A DNA stretch of 64,000 bases from Rubrobacter_A sp965214435. Lineage in GTDB: Bacteria; Actinomycetota; Rubrobacteria; Rubrobacterales; Rubrobacteraceae. The notes under the pieces are model-generated. The model was given only the letters and a program-made list of their open reading frames with translations, was not told the origin of the DNA and searched no databases. Location of the stretch: the NCBI GenBank assembly GCA_965214435.1, contig OZ243960.1:2418001-2482000 (forward strand), given 5' to 3'. Within the stretch, counting starts at the first letter, position 1; every line of letters begins with the position of its first letter. A program made the translations under genes and the position numbers. Positions 1 through 8,548 of this stretch are shown here, in pieces.

Positions 1-2844
1 ATTCCAGCCGGCGGATTTCTCGCCTTCCCAGAGGTTGCCCATGGAGCCGTTAGCGACCGCCGCGGCGAACCAGGAAAGGTTCTGGTTGTAGTAGTTGTCG
101 GGCTCGCCCCAGTAGGCGGAGTCTCCGTCCTGGGTGTACTTGGACAGGATCTTCTCGGCGTAGATCTCGTGTGCTATGTAGCGATTATCTTCGTCGATCA
201 GCATGCCCGGCACGACCCCGGCGTAGAACGAGAGTGACTCGTCCTCGGTAGCTGCGGAGCCGTCGGGGTTGTAGGCGGCCCTTAGCTCGCCGGTCCGCTC
301 GTACTCGCGCTCCAGGGGCGCAAGCTCCCGGGACTCCTCAAGAGCCCGGCGGTCCCGGAACCAGAGCCAGTCGAGGGCTATTCTCCACGGCATCCGGCTC
401 GCGTCGTAAGAAGACTCGCTCGCGTCTGCCCCGATCACGTTGTCCGCAGGGGACACCGCGCCGGTCTGGCTGTCGAGCGCGACCCAATCCGGCGGCAGAC
501 CGGACCCGTCGCCGAACTCCGGGGACTCCTCGATCCGGTCGAGTACGTCGTAGGAGGAGTCGGTGAGTTGCTCCCAGTCGCGAGACGGGTCGGCTTCAGC
601 AAAGACGCGGTAGGCGTAGGGCGCGAAGTAGGAGGGGTTGACGATTACCGAGCCGGAGCCGTCGTCCGCCCAGTCACCGGCGGTAAGCACCCGCCGGCCG
701 TCGACCTCGGCGGTCTCCTCTTTCCACATGGAGTCGAGGATCGCGCGGGCATCCTCTTTGTAGCCGGGTTCGTCCCAGCTCTTGGAGGCGAAGAGCAGCG
801 CCAGGGCGGCGTCCTCTTCAGCGTCGGTGGCGGCGAAGTCCTCGATCACGCCGGTGTCCGGCCCCCACTGCCAGGTGAGCAGGTCGTCGTTCGGACGGAC
901 CTGGAGGTTCTCCTGAGTCCAGGCCCAGACCCGGTTAAAGGTCTCCTGATCGTCCGCGTAAACGGCCCGGAGTAGCGCGTACGCCTGGCCCTCGGAGGTC
1001 GTCACTCCGTCGGACTGCGGGTCGACGACGCGGCCGTCCGCCGTGATAAAGCTCTCCTTGTAGCCTTCCCAGGTCTTTTCCAGGATCGGGCGCTTGGTCG
1101 TCGGGACCGCGGCGGTCTCGGTCTGGGGGAGGTTGCGGACCCGGTAGACCTTCATGGTCATGCCCTGAGCCTCGAAGCTCTTTATCTCGTCGGAGTTCCG
1201 GAGGGAAGACTGGATTATCGGGAGCTGGCGGTCGTCGCCCCGCAGGATCTGCTCGGCGCTGGTCTCGCTGAGGACCATGTAGTCGATGTTGCGCCAGTCG
1301 TCGTTCAGGAGGTCTACCCGGACCGCGGGGTCGCGGACGGCGGTCGGGTAGTGGACGTTCTCGAACGGCACCCCGCCGGTAAACGAGGGCTCGCGCAGGT
1401 CGACCCAGGCGTACGGGTCCATGATCACGAACGCCTCCCGCGTGATGTTGTCCGCGACCCAGGTCTCAGCTTCCTGCTGGGCTTTGGTCTCATTGTTGGT
1501 GAAGTTGAACTGGTTCTGATTGGCAAAAGCCGAGGCAGCCCCGATCAGGACCGCGGAGGCGAGGATGACCACCGCAAAGATCGCCGTGGCCGCGTGGCGG
1601 TTAGAGCCGCTGCTCCAGAAGCCGCTGAACAGCGCACCGAGCCTGGTCTCCAATACGTTTCCGAAACGGTCCCCGAAGCGGTCGCCGAGCCAGACGAACA
1701 CGGGTCTCAGGTGGCCGGCGGCCAGTCCGATAGCGATGGAGAATAGCGCAATCAGGGGTATTACGTAGAAGTACAGTGTTACGCCACCGCGCCCGAGGAA
1801 CAGCAGGAACGTCAGCGTCAGCAGGGAAACCCCGAAGAAAAGCCGGTCCCGGCGGATAAACAGCAGTCCGGCCACCGTGGCGGCGAGGCCGCCGAGCATG
1901 ATCAGGGGGTCCACCCCGATCCACTGCCCGAGGAACGTCCGGATCTCACTCCCGGCGCTGAAGAAGGAGCCGCCGCCCCCGCGCTGGAACTGGTAAGCGT
2001 AAGTCTCCAGCAGGCTGACGCGCTCCTCGTTCGAGGTCCACAGGGCGCCGGGCGGTAGAAGCTCTCCCTTTAGGACCGCCATGAGAATAAAAAACGAGAA
2101 CGCCGAGAACGCCGTGCCGACCCAGAGCGTGAGGCTAAAGCGGCGCTGGCCGGGCGCTGCGACCGCCCACGCCAGATACACCAGACCCGGCAGAAAGACC
2201 GCAAAGACCTCTTTGCTCCAGAACGCCAGGCCGAAGGCGAGCACACTCAAGACTATGTGCCCGAGACGTCCCCGGGCGGAGACCAGAGCGTACACGGAGA
2301 TGAGCAGGAAAAGCGTTGCGACGTTGTCCAGGTAAACCTGCCGGTGGAGGCCGATGCCCAGCGGCGAGGCGGCGAACATGATGCCCGAGAGTACAGCCGC
2401 CGCAACGCTCCCGGTGGCCCGGCGCACGATCTGGAAGACGACGAACGTCGACAGAACGGCCACGATCAGCATAAGGACTCGTCCCGTGTTTACCGAGTTG
2501 CCGAAGGACATAAACCCGCCGACCGCCTCTGACCACGCCCCGATAAGCGACCAGCCGAGCGGCGGGTGGTCGTAGTTGTAAGCGTAGTACGAGAGCGTGC
2601 CCTCTTTGAACATGCCCCACGCCGAGCCCATGTAGATGCCCTCGTCGACCTCGTACTCCGGGAAGTTAAAGATGTTGTACCCGGTAAAGACCGCTGCTGC
2701 GGCCAGTACGAGCAAGAGGGCCAACCTCGGTGCCGTAAAGAAACCGGCTATCCTGTTTAGCCGGCCGCGGCCGGACCCTTTACCTGGTACGCCTCCGCGG
2801 TTCGGAAGTCTCCTGTGGGTTTTTTGTCTTGTTGGTGCGCTCAT
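1..2844 (-). CDS. GT-C membrane glycosyltransferase (GT39-like) fused to GH8 glycanase, partial
   Basis: The frame is open from the ATG at 2844 to the window edge, at least 948 residues, and the C-terminus is missing. Residues 1-40 are basic; a membrane segment lies at about 40-58, followed by a GT-C signature: acidic loop EVDEGIY (about 65-71) and DHPPLGW (92-98). Several more hydrophobic segments run to about residue 470. Such enzymes take sugars from polyprenyl-phosphate donors on the outer membrane face. From about residue 590 the protein resembles glycoside hydrolase family 8 (BcsZ/endoglucanase): TTSEGQAYALL contains the expected catalytic acid (E618), followed by ATDAEEDAALALLF and VNPSYFAPYAYRVFA. 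An AGGAAG Shine-Dalgarno precedes the ATG. It is the last visible gene of the minus-strand polysaccharide operon, 61 bp after the GT2 gene. The domain order suggests synthesis and trimming of one extracellular glycan; the substrate is unknown. Confidence 0.85.
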   Translation of the reverse strand, partial: MSAPTRQKTHRRLPNRGGVPGKGSGRGRLNRIAGFFTAPRLALLLVLAAAAVFTGYNIFNFPEYEVDEGIYMGSAWGMFKEGTLSYYAYNYDHPPLGWSLIGAWSEAVGGFMSFGNSVNTGRVLMLIVAVLSTFVVFQIVRRATGSVAAAVLSGIMFAASPLGIGLHRQVYLDNVATLFLLISVYALVSARGRLGHIVLSVLAFGLAFWSKEVFAVFLPGLVYLAWAVAAPGQRRFSLTLWVGTAFSAFSFFILMAVLKGELLPPGALWTSNEERVSLLETYAYQFQRGGGGSFFSAGSEIRTFLGQWIGVDPLIMLGGLAATVAGLLFIRRDRLFFGVSLLTLTFLLFLGRGGVTLYFYVIPLIALFSIAIGLAAGHLRPVFVWLGDRFGDRFGNVLETRLGALFSGFWSSGSNRHAATAIFAVVILASAVLIGAASAFANQNQFNFTNNETKAQQEAETWVADNITREAFVIMDPYAWVDLREPSFTGGVPFENVHYPTAVRDPAVRVDLLNDDWRNIDYMVLSETSAEQILRGDDRQLPIIQSSLRNSDEIKSFEAQGMTMKVYRVRNLPQTETAAVPTTKRPILEKTWEGYKESFITADGRVVDPQSDGVTTSEGQAYALLRAVYADDQETFNRVWAWTQENLQVRPNDDLLTWQWGPDTGVIEDFAATDAEEDAALALLFASKSWDEPGYKEDARAILDSMWKEETAEVDGRRVLTAGDWADDGSGSVIVNPSYFAPYAYRVFAEADPSRDWEQLTDSSYDVLDRIEESPEFGDGSGLPPDWVALDSQTGAVSPADNVIGADASESSYDASRMPWRIALDWLWFRDRRALEESRELAPLEREYERTGELRAAYNPDGSAATEDESLSFYAGVVPGMLIDEDNRYIAHEIYAEKILSKYTQDGDSAYWGEPDNYYNQNLSWFAAAVANGSMGNLWEGEKSAGWN

Positions 2845-2905
2845 GTCTTCCTATCGTGTGTTCTGTCAGGTTTTCTCTGTCTAGTTCTGGTGGTCTTACG
2901 CTGGT

Positions 2906-4750
2906 TTAGACGTTTGTAAGGAGGTCGTCGACGCGCTCCGAGAGCCAGTCGAGCGTCCGGTAGTCGAGCTCGGAGTGGGTGCTGGAGAGGCTAACCACGG
3001 CGAGCGAGCCGTCTTTCTCGACGGGCACTACCACGGATGAGCAAAGGTCCGGCTGGTTAAGCCGGGACCGGAGCCCCTCCGGCGCGCGGTCCCCCCGGAT
3101 CAAAGCCGGACTCATCCGGCCGACGACCCATCCGGCGACGCCCTTGTCGACCCCGAGGTTCGCCGAGCGGACCACGTTCTCCGGGAGTCCCCGGCTGGCT
3201 TTTACGGTAAAAGCGTCTTTATCCGGCTCCTGGACCAGAACGCTGCCACGCTCGGCCCCGAAGCGCTCCGTTGCTTCCTCAAGTAGCCGGTCGAAGTCTG
3301 AGATCGGGAGTACCCCGGCCGGACGAGCCGTCCGGCCCGCGCTCCAGGCCTCTGCGCGCTCCGGTTTGCCAACCGGAGCCGGGACCGGAGCCTGCCTCCG
3401 GGTCGGCGCCTCGGACGGGTCCGAAGCCGTAGCCGCTGCCGGGGCCGCCGGGGCTGCCGGGGCCGCCGCTTGCGCCGGGGCTGCAGTGTTCCGGTGGGCG
3501 CCGGAGTGGGAGGTTTTCTCCCAGGTGGTCATACCTTTGACGTCCCGCCAGACGGCCCGCAGCGCCCCGAGGCCGAGAAGGGCCTGGTAGGGGAGAAAGC
3601 CGACCGTGAACTTGACGAGGTCCCGGACCCTTACGGGGTTTTTGTAGACCTTGGTGAACTCAAAGAGTCCGACGAGGGTTACCAGGTATTGGAAAGCCAG
3701 GGCGTAGAGCGGGAGGAACGAGATCATGGCTATCAAGAGCGGGACCTCGGCAAACAGGATCATCAGTATAGCCAGCGGTATGAGCAGCCCCAGAGCGGCC
3801 TGTATAAACGGGTAGGTCAGCGTGTAGAACGCGAGAGCCCGCTGGGTCCGGTTCGGGAGCTGCTTCCAATCGCGCTTGCGCAGCACCTGCAGGAAACCCT
3901 GATTCCAGCGGGTGCGCTGCTTTATAAAGCTGCCGACCGTCGGGGGGGTCTCCTCCTGGGTGGCGTGCTCGGCGTCGTAGGTGGTGGAGATGCGCTCGCC
4001 GGAGACCGACAAACGGATGCCGATGTCGGCGTCCTCGGTAAGGCAGTCCTCATCCCAGCCGCCGGCCCGGGCTACCAGATGTCGGCGCAGGAATACAGTG
4101 TTGCCGCCCAGAGGAATCATGCCGGCCTTGGCGTGGAAGTGGAGCCGGCTCTTGAACCAGAAGAAGTACTCCAGCACATTGTGGACGGCGTACCAGCTAG
4201 AGCGGTAGTCCATGAGCTGCACGCCGGCCTGTAGTACCGAAGCATCGTCACGGCTCATTATCGTGTTCGCCACGTTAAAGATGTCCCGGTGGATGTCGTC
4301 CTCGGCGTCGAAGATGGTTACGACGTCGTTTTTCGTGTCCCGGAAGGCGACGTTCAAACCGTGCGGCTTGTTTATGGGACCGCCGGAGAAGGTAACGACC
4401 CGCGCGTTGGGGTGGCCGATCTCATCCGCCGCCCGCTGGGCCTCGGCTATGGTTCCCGTGTCGCCTTCTTCGCAGACGACCACGACCTCCAGCTTGTCTT
4501 TCGGGTAGTTAGCCTCCCACACGCCTTTTAGGGTCGCGGCTATAACGTCTTCCTCGTGGCGGGCGGGGAGTATCGCGGTAAAGCTCAACTCCGGCGGCAG
4601 GTAGGGCTTCGGGGATGCGGCGGCCGCTAGGCGGTCGGGCCGCGCCCAGGTATAAAGCATCAGGTACAAAGAGAAGATCGCCTGCGCCGAGAGCACTACC
4701 GATAGCAGTAGCACCGCGCCATAAAACAGCCAGGTTAGTACGTCAGTCAC
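2906..4750 (-). CDS. BcsA-like family 2 glycosyltransferase with C-terminal GAF domain
   Basis: A 614-residue membrane glycosyltransferase of the processive type (cellulose, hyaluronan and similar synthases). An N-terminal membrane segment (about 8-34) precedes a GT-A domain with DAEDD (148-152), TED (238-240) and QRTRW (278-282), the D,D,TED,QxxRW signature. Hydrophobic segments at about 305-365 and 380-400 follow. An Ala/Pro-rich linker (about 425-480) leads to a GAF-like domain at 484-614. BcsA instead carries a PilZ domain, so the sensory module is different here. The GTG at 4750 was chosen because GGAGGAT lies just upstream (4755-4761); a longer open frame to 4948 lacks support. It overlaps the gtrA-like stop by 8 bp. 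It probably polymerises a surface polysaccharide, gated by an unknown ligand or redox cue; the sugar cannot be read from sequence. Confidence 0.88.
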   Translation of the reverse strand: MTDVLTWLFYGAVLLLSVVLSAQAIFSLYLMLYTWARPDRLAAAASPKPYLPPELSFTAILPARHEEDVIAATLKGVWEANYPKDKLEVVVVCEEGDTGTIAEAQRAADEIGHPNARVVTFSGGPINKPHGLNVAFRDTKNDVVTIFDAEDDIHRDIFNVANTIMSRDDASVLQAGVQLMDYRSSWYAVHNVLEYFFWFKSRLHFHAKAGMIPLGGNTVFLRRHLVARAGGWDEDCLTEDADIGIRLSVSGERISTTYDAEHATQEETPPTVGSFIKQRTRWNQGFLQVLRKRDWKQLPNRTQRALAFYTLTYPFIQAALGLLIPLAILMILFAEVPLLIAMISFLPLYALAFQYLVTLVGLFEFTKVYKNPVRVRDLVKFTVGFLPYQALLGLGALRAVWRDVKGMTTWEKTSHSGAHRNTAAPAQAAAPAAPAAPAAATASDPSEAPTRRQAPVPAPVGKPERAEAWSAGRTARPAGVLPISDFDRLLEEATERFGAERGSVLVQEPDKDAFTVKASRGLPENVVRSANLGVDKGVAGWVVGRMSPALIRGDRAPEGLRSRLNQPDLCSSVVVPVEKDGSLAVVSLSSTHSELDYRTLDWLSERVDDLLTNV

Positions 4751-5258
4751 GGTTATCCTCCAGGGTTCTAGCGGTGGAGAGGTCGGGGGTTGCGGTCCCG
4801 GTGGACCAGGTCCAGCGGTAATTGGCCGCGTAGTTCCAAAGGGTTGCGGCCCCGATAGCAAACAGGTTCGCGAACAGGTAGTCGAGGCCCAGGAAGTAGG
4901 TGAGCGCGGCGAGCACGGCCACCGAGAGCCCGAGCCCCCCGAGCGCAAAGAAGTTGTACCGGGCCGCGAGCTTCCAGACCGGGGTCTTCGACCTCCGGTC
5001 CTTGAATGTCCACTGGTGGTTGAGCGTGAAGTTGCTCAAGATGGCGGCCTCCGTCGCGAAAACCGCCGCGAGCACGTGGTTTATGTCGCCTATCCCCGCG
5101 AGCAAGTAAAGGACCGCGTAGTTGACCACGACCCCGACGAGTCCAACGGAGCCGAAGCGTAGCGCCCGCCGTCCGTGACGGAACAGACCAGAGAGCAGCT
5201 CGCTGCGGAACGTTCCCCAGGCGCGACCGGCTTTGCGGGCCAGACCGGTACCCGTCAT
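4743..5258 (-). CDS. GtrA-like four-helix membrane protein
   Basis: A 171-residue protein with four hydrophobic segments and the GtrA family pattern (RFGSVGLVGVVVNYAVLYLL near residue 35, SNFTLNHQWTF near 90, LWNYAANYRWTW near 145). GtrA proteins are thought to flip polyprenyl-phosphate-linked sugars or assist their use in surface glycan decoration. The ATG at 5258 overlaps the stop of the polyprenol-phosphate glycosyltransferase gene (ATGA), and its 3' end overlaps the GT2-GAF start by 8 bp, so the genes are translationally coupled. The role is inferred: delivery of a lipid-linked sugar made by the upstream enzyme to the GT-C enzyme of the same operon. Confidence 0.88.
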   Translation of the reverse strand: MTGTGLARKAGRAWGTFRSELLSGLFRHGRRALRFGSVGLVGVVVNYAVLYLLAGIGDINHVLAAVFATEAAILSNFTLNHQWTFKDRRSKTPVWKLAARYNFFALGGLGLSVAVLAALTYFLGLDYLFANLFAIGAATLWNYAANYRWTWSTGTATPDLSTARTLEDNRD

Positions 5259-6100
5259 CGGGACCCCGCGTCCTGGGCCACGGCTTTCCGCTCGGCCGTC
5301 ATGTGGCTCGCGTCCCGGCGTTCGCCCTGGCTTTCGCCGGATCTTCTGCCGACCAGCGTTTCGTAGCGGAGCTTGAGCACCAGTACGGCGGCTTCGAGAA
5401 ATATGCCGGGAGACATCTTCGACTCCCCGGCGGTCCGGTCCGGGAACACCACCGGTACCTCGGAGATCCGGAACCCTCCCCGGTGACAGATGTAGTTCAT
5501 CTCTACCTGAAACCCGTAGCCGTTGGCGGCCACGCCCTCGAAGTTCACAGACTCGAGCACCTCCCGCCGGAAAGCTTTAAACCCGGCGGTCGTATCTTTT
5601 ACCGGGAGCCCGAGTACCGTGCGGGCGTAGAGGCTGCCGCCCTTGCTGACAAAGCGCCGCAAAAGCGACCAGTTCTCAACCCGGCCGCCGGGAACGTTCC
5701 GGGAGCCGATCGCCACGTCCGCCCGCTCCAGTTCGCCCAGGAGCCGCGGCAGGTCCTCCGGAGAGTGTGAGAAATCCGCGTCCATCTGAACGACGTACTG
5801 GTAGCCGCGCTCCAGCGCGTACCGGAAGCCCGCCACGTAAGCGGTACCGAGCCCCTGCTTGCCGGTCCGGTGCCGGACGTGGACGCGATCCGAACTTTCC
5901 GCGAACTGGTCGGCGAGGTCCCCGGTCCCATCCGGGGATCCGTCGTCTACCACCAGCACGTCCAGGTCTTCAACACTTCCTAATAGAGCGGGTATCAGGC
6001 GCGAGAGGTTCTCGCGCTCGTTGTAGGTCGGTATCACCGCCAGCGAGCGCCGATAAGCGCCTTCTAGCATGTCCGGCAATCTTGAGTCAGTGCGGGGCAC
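5255..6100 (-). CDS. Polyprenol-phosphate mannosyl/glucosyltransferase (DPM1-like GT2)
   Basis: A 281-residue soluble GT2 enzyme closely resembling polyprenol monophosphomannose synthases (Ppm1/DPM1 class): IPTYNERENL near residue 23, VVDDGSPDGTG near 50, QMDADFSHSPEDL near 110 and IGSRNVPGG near 132. It transfers a sugar from an NDP-sugar to a polyprenyl phosphate. The GTG at 6100 is preceded by AGGAGGT (6107-6113) at ideal spacing. It is the first gene of the operon and overlaps the gtrA-like gene by 4 bp. Mannose from GDP-mannose is the commonest case for this subgroup, but the donor sugar is inference. Confidence 0.9.
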   Translation of the reverse strand: MPRTDSRLPDMLEGAYRRSLAVIPTYNERENLSRLIPALLGSVEDLDVLVVDDGSPDGTGDLADQFAESSDRVHVRHRTGKQGLGTAYVAGFRYALERGYQYVVQMDADFSHSPEDLPRLLGELERADVAIGSRNVPGGRVENWSLLRRFVSKGGSLYARTVLGLPVKDTTAGFKAFRREVLESVNFEGVAANGYGFQVEMNYICHRGGFRISEVPVVFPDRTAGESKMSPGIFLEAAVLVLKLRYETLVGRRSGESQGERRDASHMTAERKAVAQDAGSR

Positions 6101-6360
6101 ATCTCCACCTCCTTTACAAAGCAGATCGACTGACCTGCAAGGGCATGCACTGCCCGATTTCAGGTCAAAGGATAAAAAGAAGAGACGTATGCCTGGCTAA
6201 CTGTTATAAAACTGTTATATTTACTGCCAGACGCAAAGTGGGGCTTGGTTTAACGCCTCTTTCGTTCCGGGTCTCAACGGATTGCGGCCGTTCGAGACCC
6301 GCTCTTACGTTCTGTATATAAGCGGTCCGTAGTCGTTCCTCCTTTCCGAGTCTCTATACG

Positions 6361-6404
6361 TTCAACAAACAAAAAACGGCTGCCAGATCAATGCCTGGCA
6401 GCCG
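6361..6404 (-). terminator. Strong intrinsic terminator in the operon leader
   Basis: A perfect 10 bp stem (6377-6386 paired with 6395-6404, arm CGGCTGCCAG) with an 8 nt loop is followed on the minus strand by TTTTTTGTTTGTTG (complement of 6362-6376). It lies about 260 bp upstream of the first polysaccharide gene and points towards it. It must therefore end either a leader (attenuator) or a small independent RNA. Confidence 0.8.
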
Positions 6405-6475
6405 GTCGCACCACTGACTGTCCCCGTCCTACAGGTGCCCAGTTAAACGGAGCGGGGGTCTTAGCCTCTACCTTA
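6405..6475 (-). ncRNA. Candidate structured leader or small RNA before the terminator
   Basis: Read on the minus strand, the 70 nt before the terminator can form GCACC/GGTGC enclosing CTGT/ACAG. A CCCCG upstream could pair alternatively with CGGGG in the loop. I matched it to no known riboswitch class. The claim rests on base-pairing by eye plus the terminator; the 5' end is not defined. Confidence 0.35.
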
Positions 6476-6483
6476 TTCGGTTA

Positions 6484-6544
6484 AACGTTGTAGCCGACAA
6501 CCTCACTAGGTGCGTGTTGCATCTATCAACGTTGTACTAACGTT
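6484..6544. promoter_or_regulatory. Three AACGTT palindromes in the divergent spacer
   Basis: AACGTT occurs at 6484-6489, 6528-6533 and 6539-6544. The start-to-start spacings of 44 and 11 bp place all three on one helical face. The palindrome is AT-rich for this genome, and the cluster lies between the divergent polysaccharide operon and the nucleotidyltransferase gene. The rest of the 630 bp spacer is AT-rich and shows no credible coding frame. A shared operator is inference. Confidence 0.35.
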
Positions 6545-6729
6545 AACACCGGCATTGGGGAACGACAATGTACATTTGGTAAAAATTAGGTAACAATTTC
6601 CGCGGATTCTTGGCCTTCTGAACTCTGAAGGTTTCGCGGAGACGGTTCTTGGGGCATACTGCTCAGTCTCAAAGCTCACCTCGGCGGCGGTACAGAGCTA
6701 CCGCGCGTCTAGTAAAAATGGAGGATCCA

Positions 6730-7764
6730 ATGAAAGCTATGGTACTGGCGGCGGGTAAGGGCACGAGGCTGTTTCCTCTCACCGGTGAGATCCCGAAGCC
6801 TCTGGCTCCCGTGGTAGATACCCCAATAATAAGCCACATTTTTTCCCTGCTCTCGCGGCACGGCCTTGAGGAAGCCAACGTCAACGTAAACTACCTGGCC
6901 GACACCCTGATCGAGGCTTTCGGCGAGGAGTCGGAGTACGACGGTCTCCACGTGTCCCTGAGCCGGGAGAAAGAGCTTCTCGGCACCGCGGGCGGCGTCA
7001 AGCGTCTTGAGGACCGTTTCAAGGACGAAACCTTCGTGGTCGTCTCCGGGGATGCCCTGACCGATGTGGACCTGACAAAGCTCGTCGCCTTTCACAAGGA
7101 GAACGGGGCGCTCGCCACGATAGCCCTGAGGCGGGTATATGATACTCAGGAGTTCGGGGTCGTAGAGATAGACGAGGAGCACAACATCCTCGGTTTTCAG
7201 GAGAAACCGGACCCCGAGGAGGCCATCAGCACGCTGGCGAACACCGGCATCTACGTGCTGGAGCCGCGGGCTCTGGACTACATACCGGAAGGCGAGTTCA
7301 ACGACTTCGCCAAAGACGTCTTTCCGCAGCTACTGGAGAACGGGGAGAAGTTCTGCGGCTTTCAGGGTGAGTTCTACTGGTCGGACATCGGGACGCTGGA
7401 AGCCTACCGCCAGGCCCAGTACGACGTGCTTTCTGGCAAGGTGGACGTCCGGGTGCCCGGGGAGAAGCGGGGCGAGAGCTTGTGGGTCGGCCAGGACGCC
7501 CAGATACACTCCCAGGCCCAGATGAACGGCTACGTGGTCGTCGGCCAGGACGCAGTGGTCGGCCGGGGCGTCGTGCTGGAGGAAGACGTTACGGTTGGCC
7601 GCGACTGCTGGGTACGGCCGAACGTGACCATAAAGCGGTCCATCCTCTTGCCGGGTTCCAGCGTGGGCGAGGGAGCGTACTTAGAGGACTGCATCGTCGG
7701 GCACGGCTACGACGTCCGGCCCGGGGAGACCATCCGCGGCGGGGCTTTGATCCGGCGCACGTAA
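6730..7764 (+). CDS. Sugar-phosphate nucleotidyltransferase with C-terminal hexapeptide repeats
   Basis: This 344-residue protein makes an NDP-sugar from a sugar 1-phosphate and an NTP. The nucleotide-binding motif AAGKGTRLFPLT starts near residue 6, followed by EIPKPLAPV, VVSGDALTDVDL and FYWSDIGTLEAYRQAQ. The C-terminal 100 residues carry the spaced V/I/G pattern of a left-handed beta helix. The architecture matches mannose-1-phosphate guanylyltransferase (GMPPB-like) and related glucose-1-phosphate enzymes. GGAGG just before the ATG at 6730 sets the start; upstream ATGs lack such a site. Divergent from the polysaccharide operon, it could supply the donor for the DPM1-like enzyme; the exact sugar is unproven. 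Confidence 0.85.
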   Translation: MKAMVLAAGKGTRLFPLTGEIPKPLAPVVDTPIISHIFSLLSRHGLEEANVNVNYLADTLIEAFGEESEYDGLHVSLSREKELLGTAGGVKRLEDRFKDETFVVVSGDALTDVDLTKLVAFHKENGALATIALRRVYDTQEFGVVEIDEEHNILGFQEKPDPEEAISTLANTGIYVLEPRALDYIPEGEFNDFAKDVFPQLLENGEKFCGFQGEFYWSDIGTLEAYRQAQYDVLSGKVDVRVPGEKRGESLWVGQDAQIHSQAQMNGYVVVGQDAVVGRGVVLEEDVTVGRDCWVRPNVTIKRSILLPGSSVGEGAYLEDCIVGHGYDVRPGETIRGGALIRRT

Positions 7765-7810
7765 ATGCCGGGGCCGCGGCGGTTCCCCGGAAACTAAACG
7801 GGCCGTTCGG

Positions 7811-8341
7811 TCAGAGGCACTCTTTTTTGTAGAGTTGCATGGCGTGCCGGACGGCATTGACGGCGTCTTGCGGACCGTGGTAGCTCTCGACGAGCACTTC
7901 TTTGTCTTCCAGCGCCTTGTAGTCCTCAAAGAACTTCTGCAGCTCCCGGAGGCGGTGGTCCGGCAGCTCGTCGGTGTGAGAGTACGGACGGTACTCGGGG
8001 TCGTCGAGGTGGATGCAGATTACCTTCTCGTCGCTTTCTCCGGCGTCCTGCATGGGCATTACCCCTATAGGCTGCACGCGCAGGACGCTCAACGGAACCA
8101 CGGGCTCCTGCATCAGAACCAGTACGTCGAGCGGGTCGCCGTCGTCGCCGAGGGTCTGGGGGATAAAGCCGTAATTCGCCGGATAGACGACCGAGGAGTA
8201 GAGGATCCTGTCCACCATCAATAGTCCCGTTTCCTTATCCAGCTCATACTTGACCTTCGAGCCCTTGGAAATCTCGATCACGGCGTTGAACTCTTCGGGA
8301 GCCGCCTCTCCTATAGGGACGTCGTGCCAGGGATGTGTCAT
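7811..8341 (-). CDS. ppa: Inorganic pyrophosphatase (family I)
   Basis: A 176-residue soluble enzyme hydrolysing pyrophosphate to phosphate, which drives biosynthetic reactions. Family I motifs are present: IEISKGSKVKYELDKETG, YPANYGFIPQT and the metal-binding DDGDPLDVLVL. The ATG at 8341 follows a GGAAA-type ribosome site and begins MTHPWHDV; an upstream ATG at 8374 adds 11 unlikely residues. The gene is convergent with the nucleotidyltransferase, 46 bp apart. Confidence 0.95.
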   Translation of the reverse strand: MTHPWHDVPIGEAAPEEFNAVIEISKGSKVKYELDKETGLLMVDRILYSSVVYPANYGFIPQTLGDDGDPLDVLVLMQEPVVPLSVLRVQPIGVMPMQDAGESDEKVICIHLDDPEYRPYSHTDELPDHRLRELQKFFEDYKALEDKEVLVESYHGPQDAVNAVRHAMQLYKKECL

Positions 8342-8548
8342 GGAGTTTCCTTTCCAACTGGTTTTCCTCCACAAAGGTTACCTGCCCGCCCGGCGCGCTG
8401 CTAACTGCACTTTTAAGGCCATGTTCGTTACCGGGACTATGGGCGAGGTTTCATGAAACTGGTAGCGGGTATTGCAGGTAAAAAGGCAGAGCGTCCGAGG
8501 AGGCAATAGACTAATACCGCCGCGACGACCTGTACCGCTGTAACCCAA

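Noticed and set aside
3470..4234. Plus-strand frame of 254 codons opposite the GT2 gene
   Set aside because: The minus strand carries clear glycosyltransferase motifs across the whole stretch.
6361..6480. c-di-AMP (ydaO) riboswitch upstream of the polysaccharide operon
   Set aside because: A GGAGCGGGGG stretch on the plus strand recalls the motif, but the GGGGTGAATC and CAGCTAACC segments are absent.
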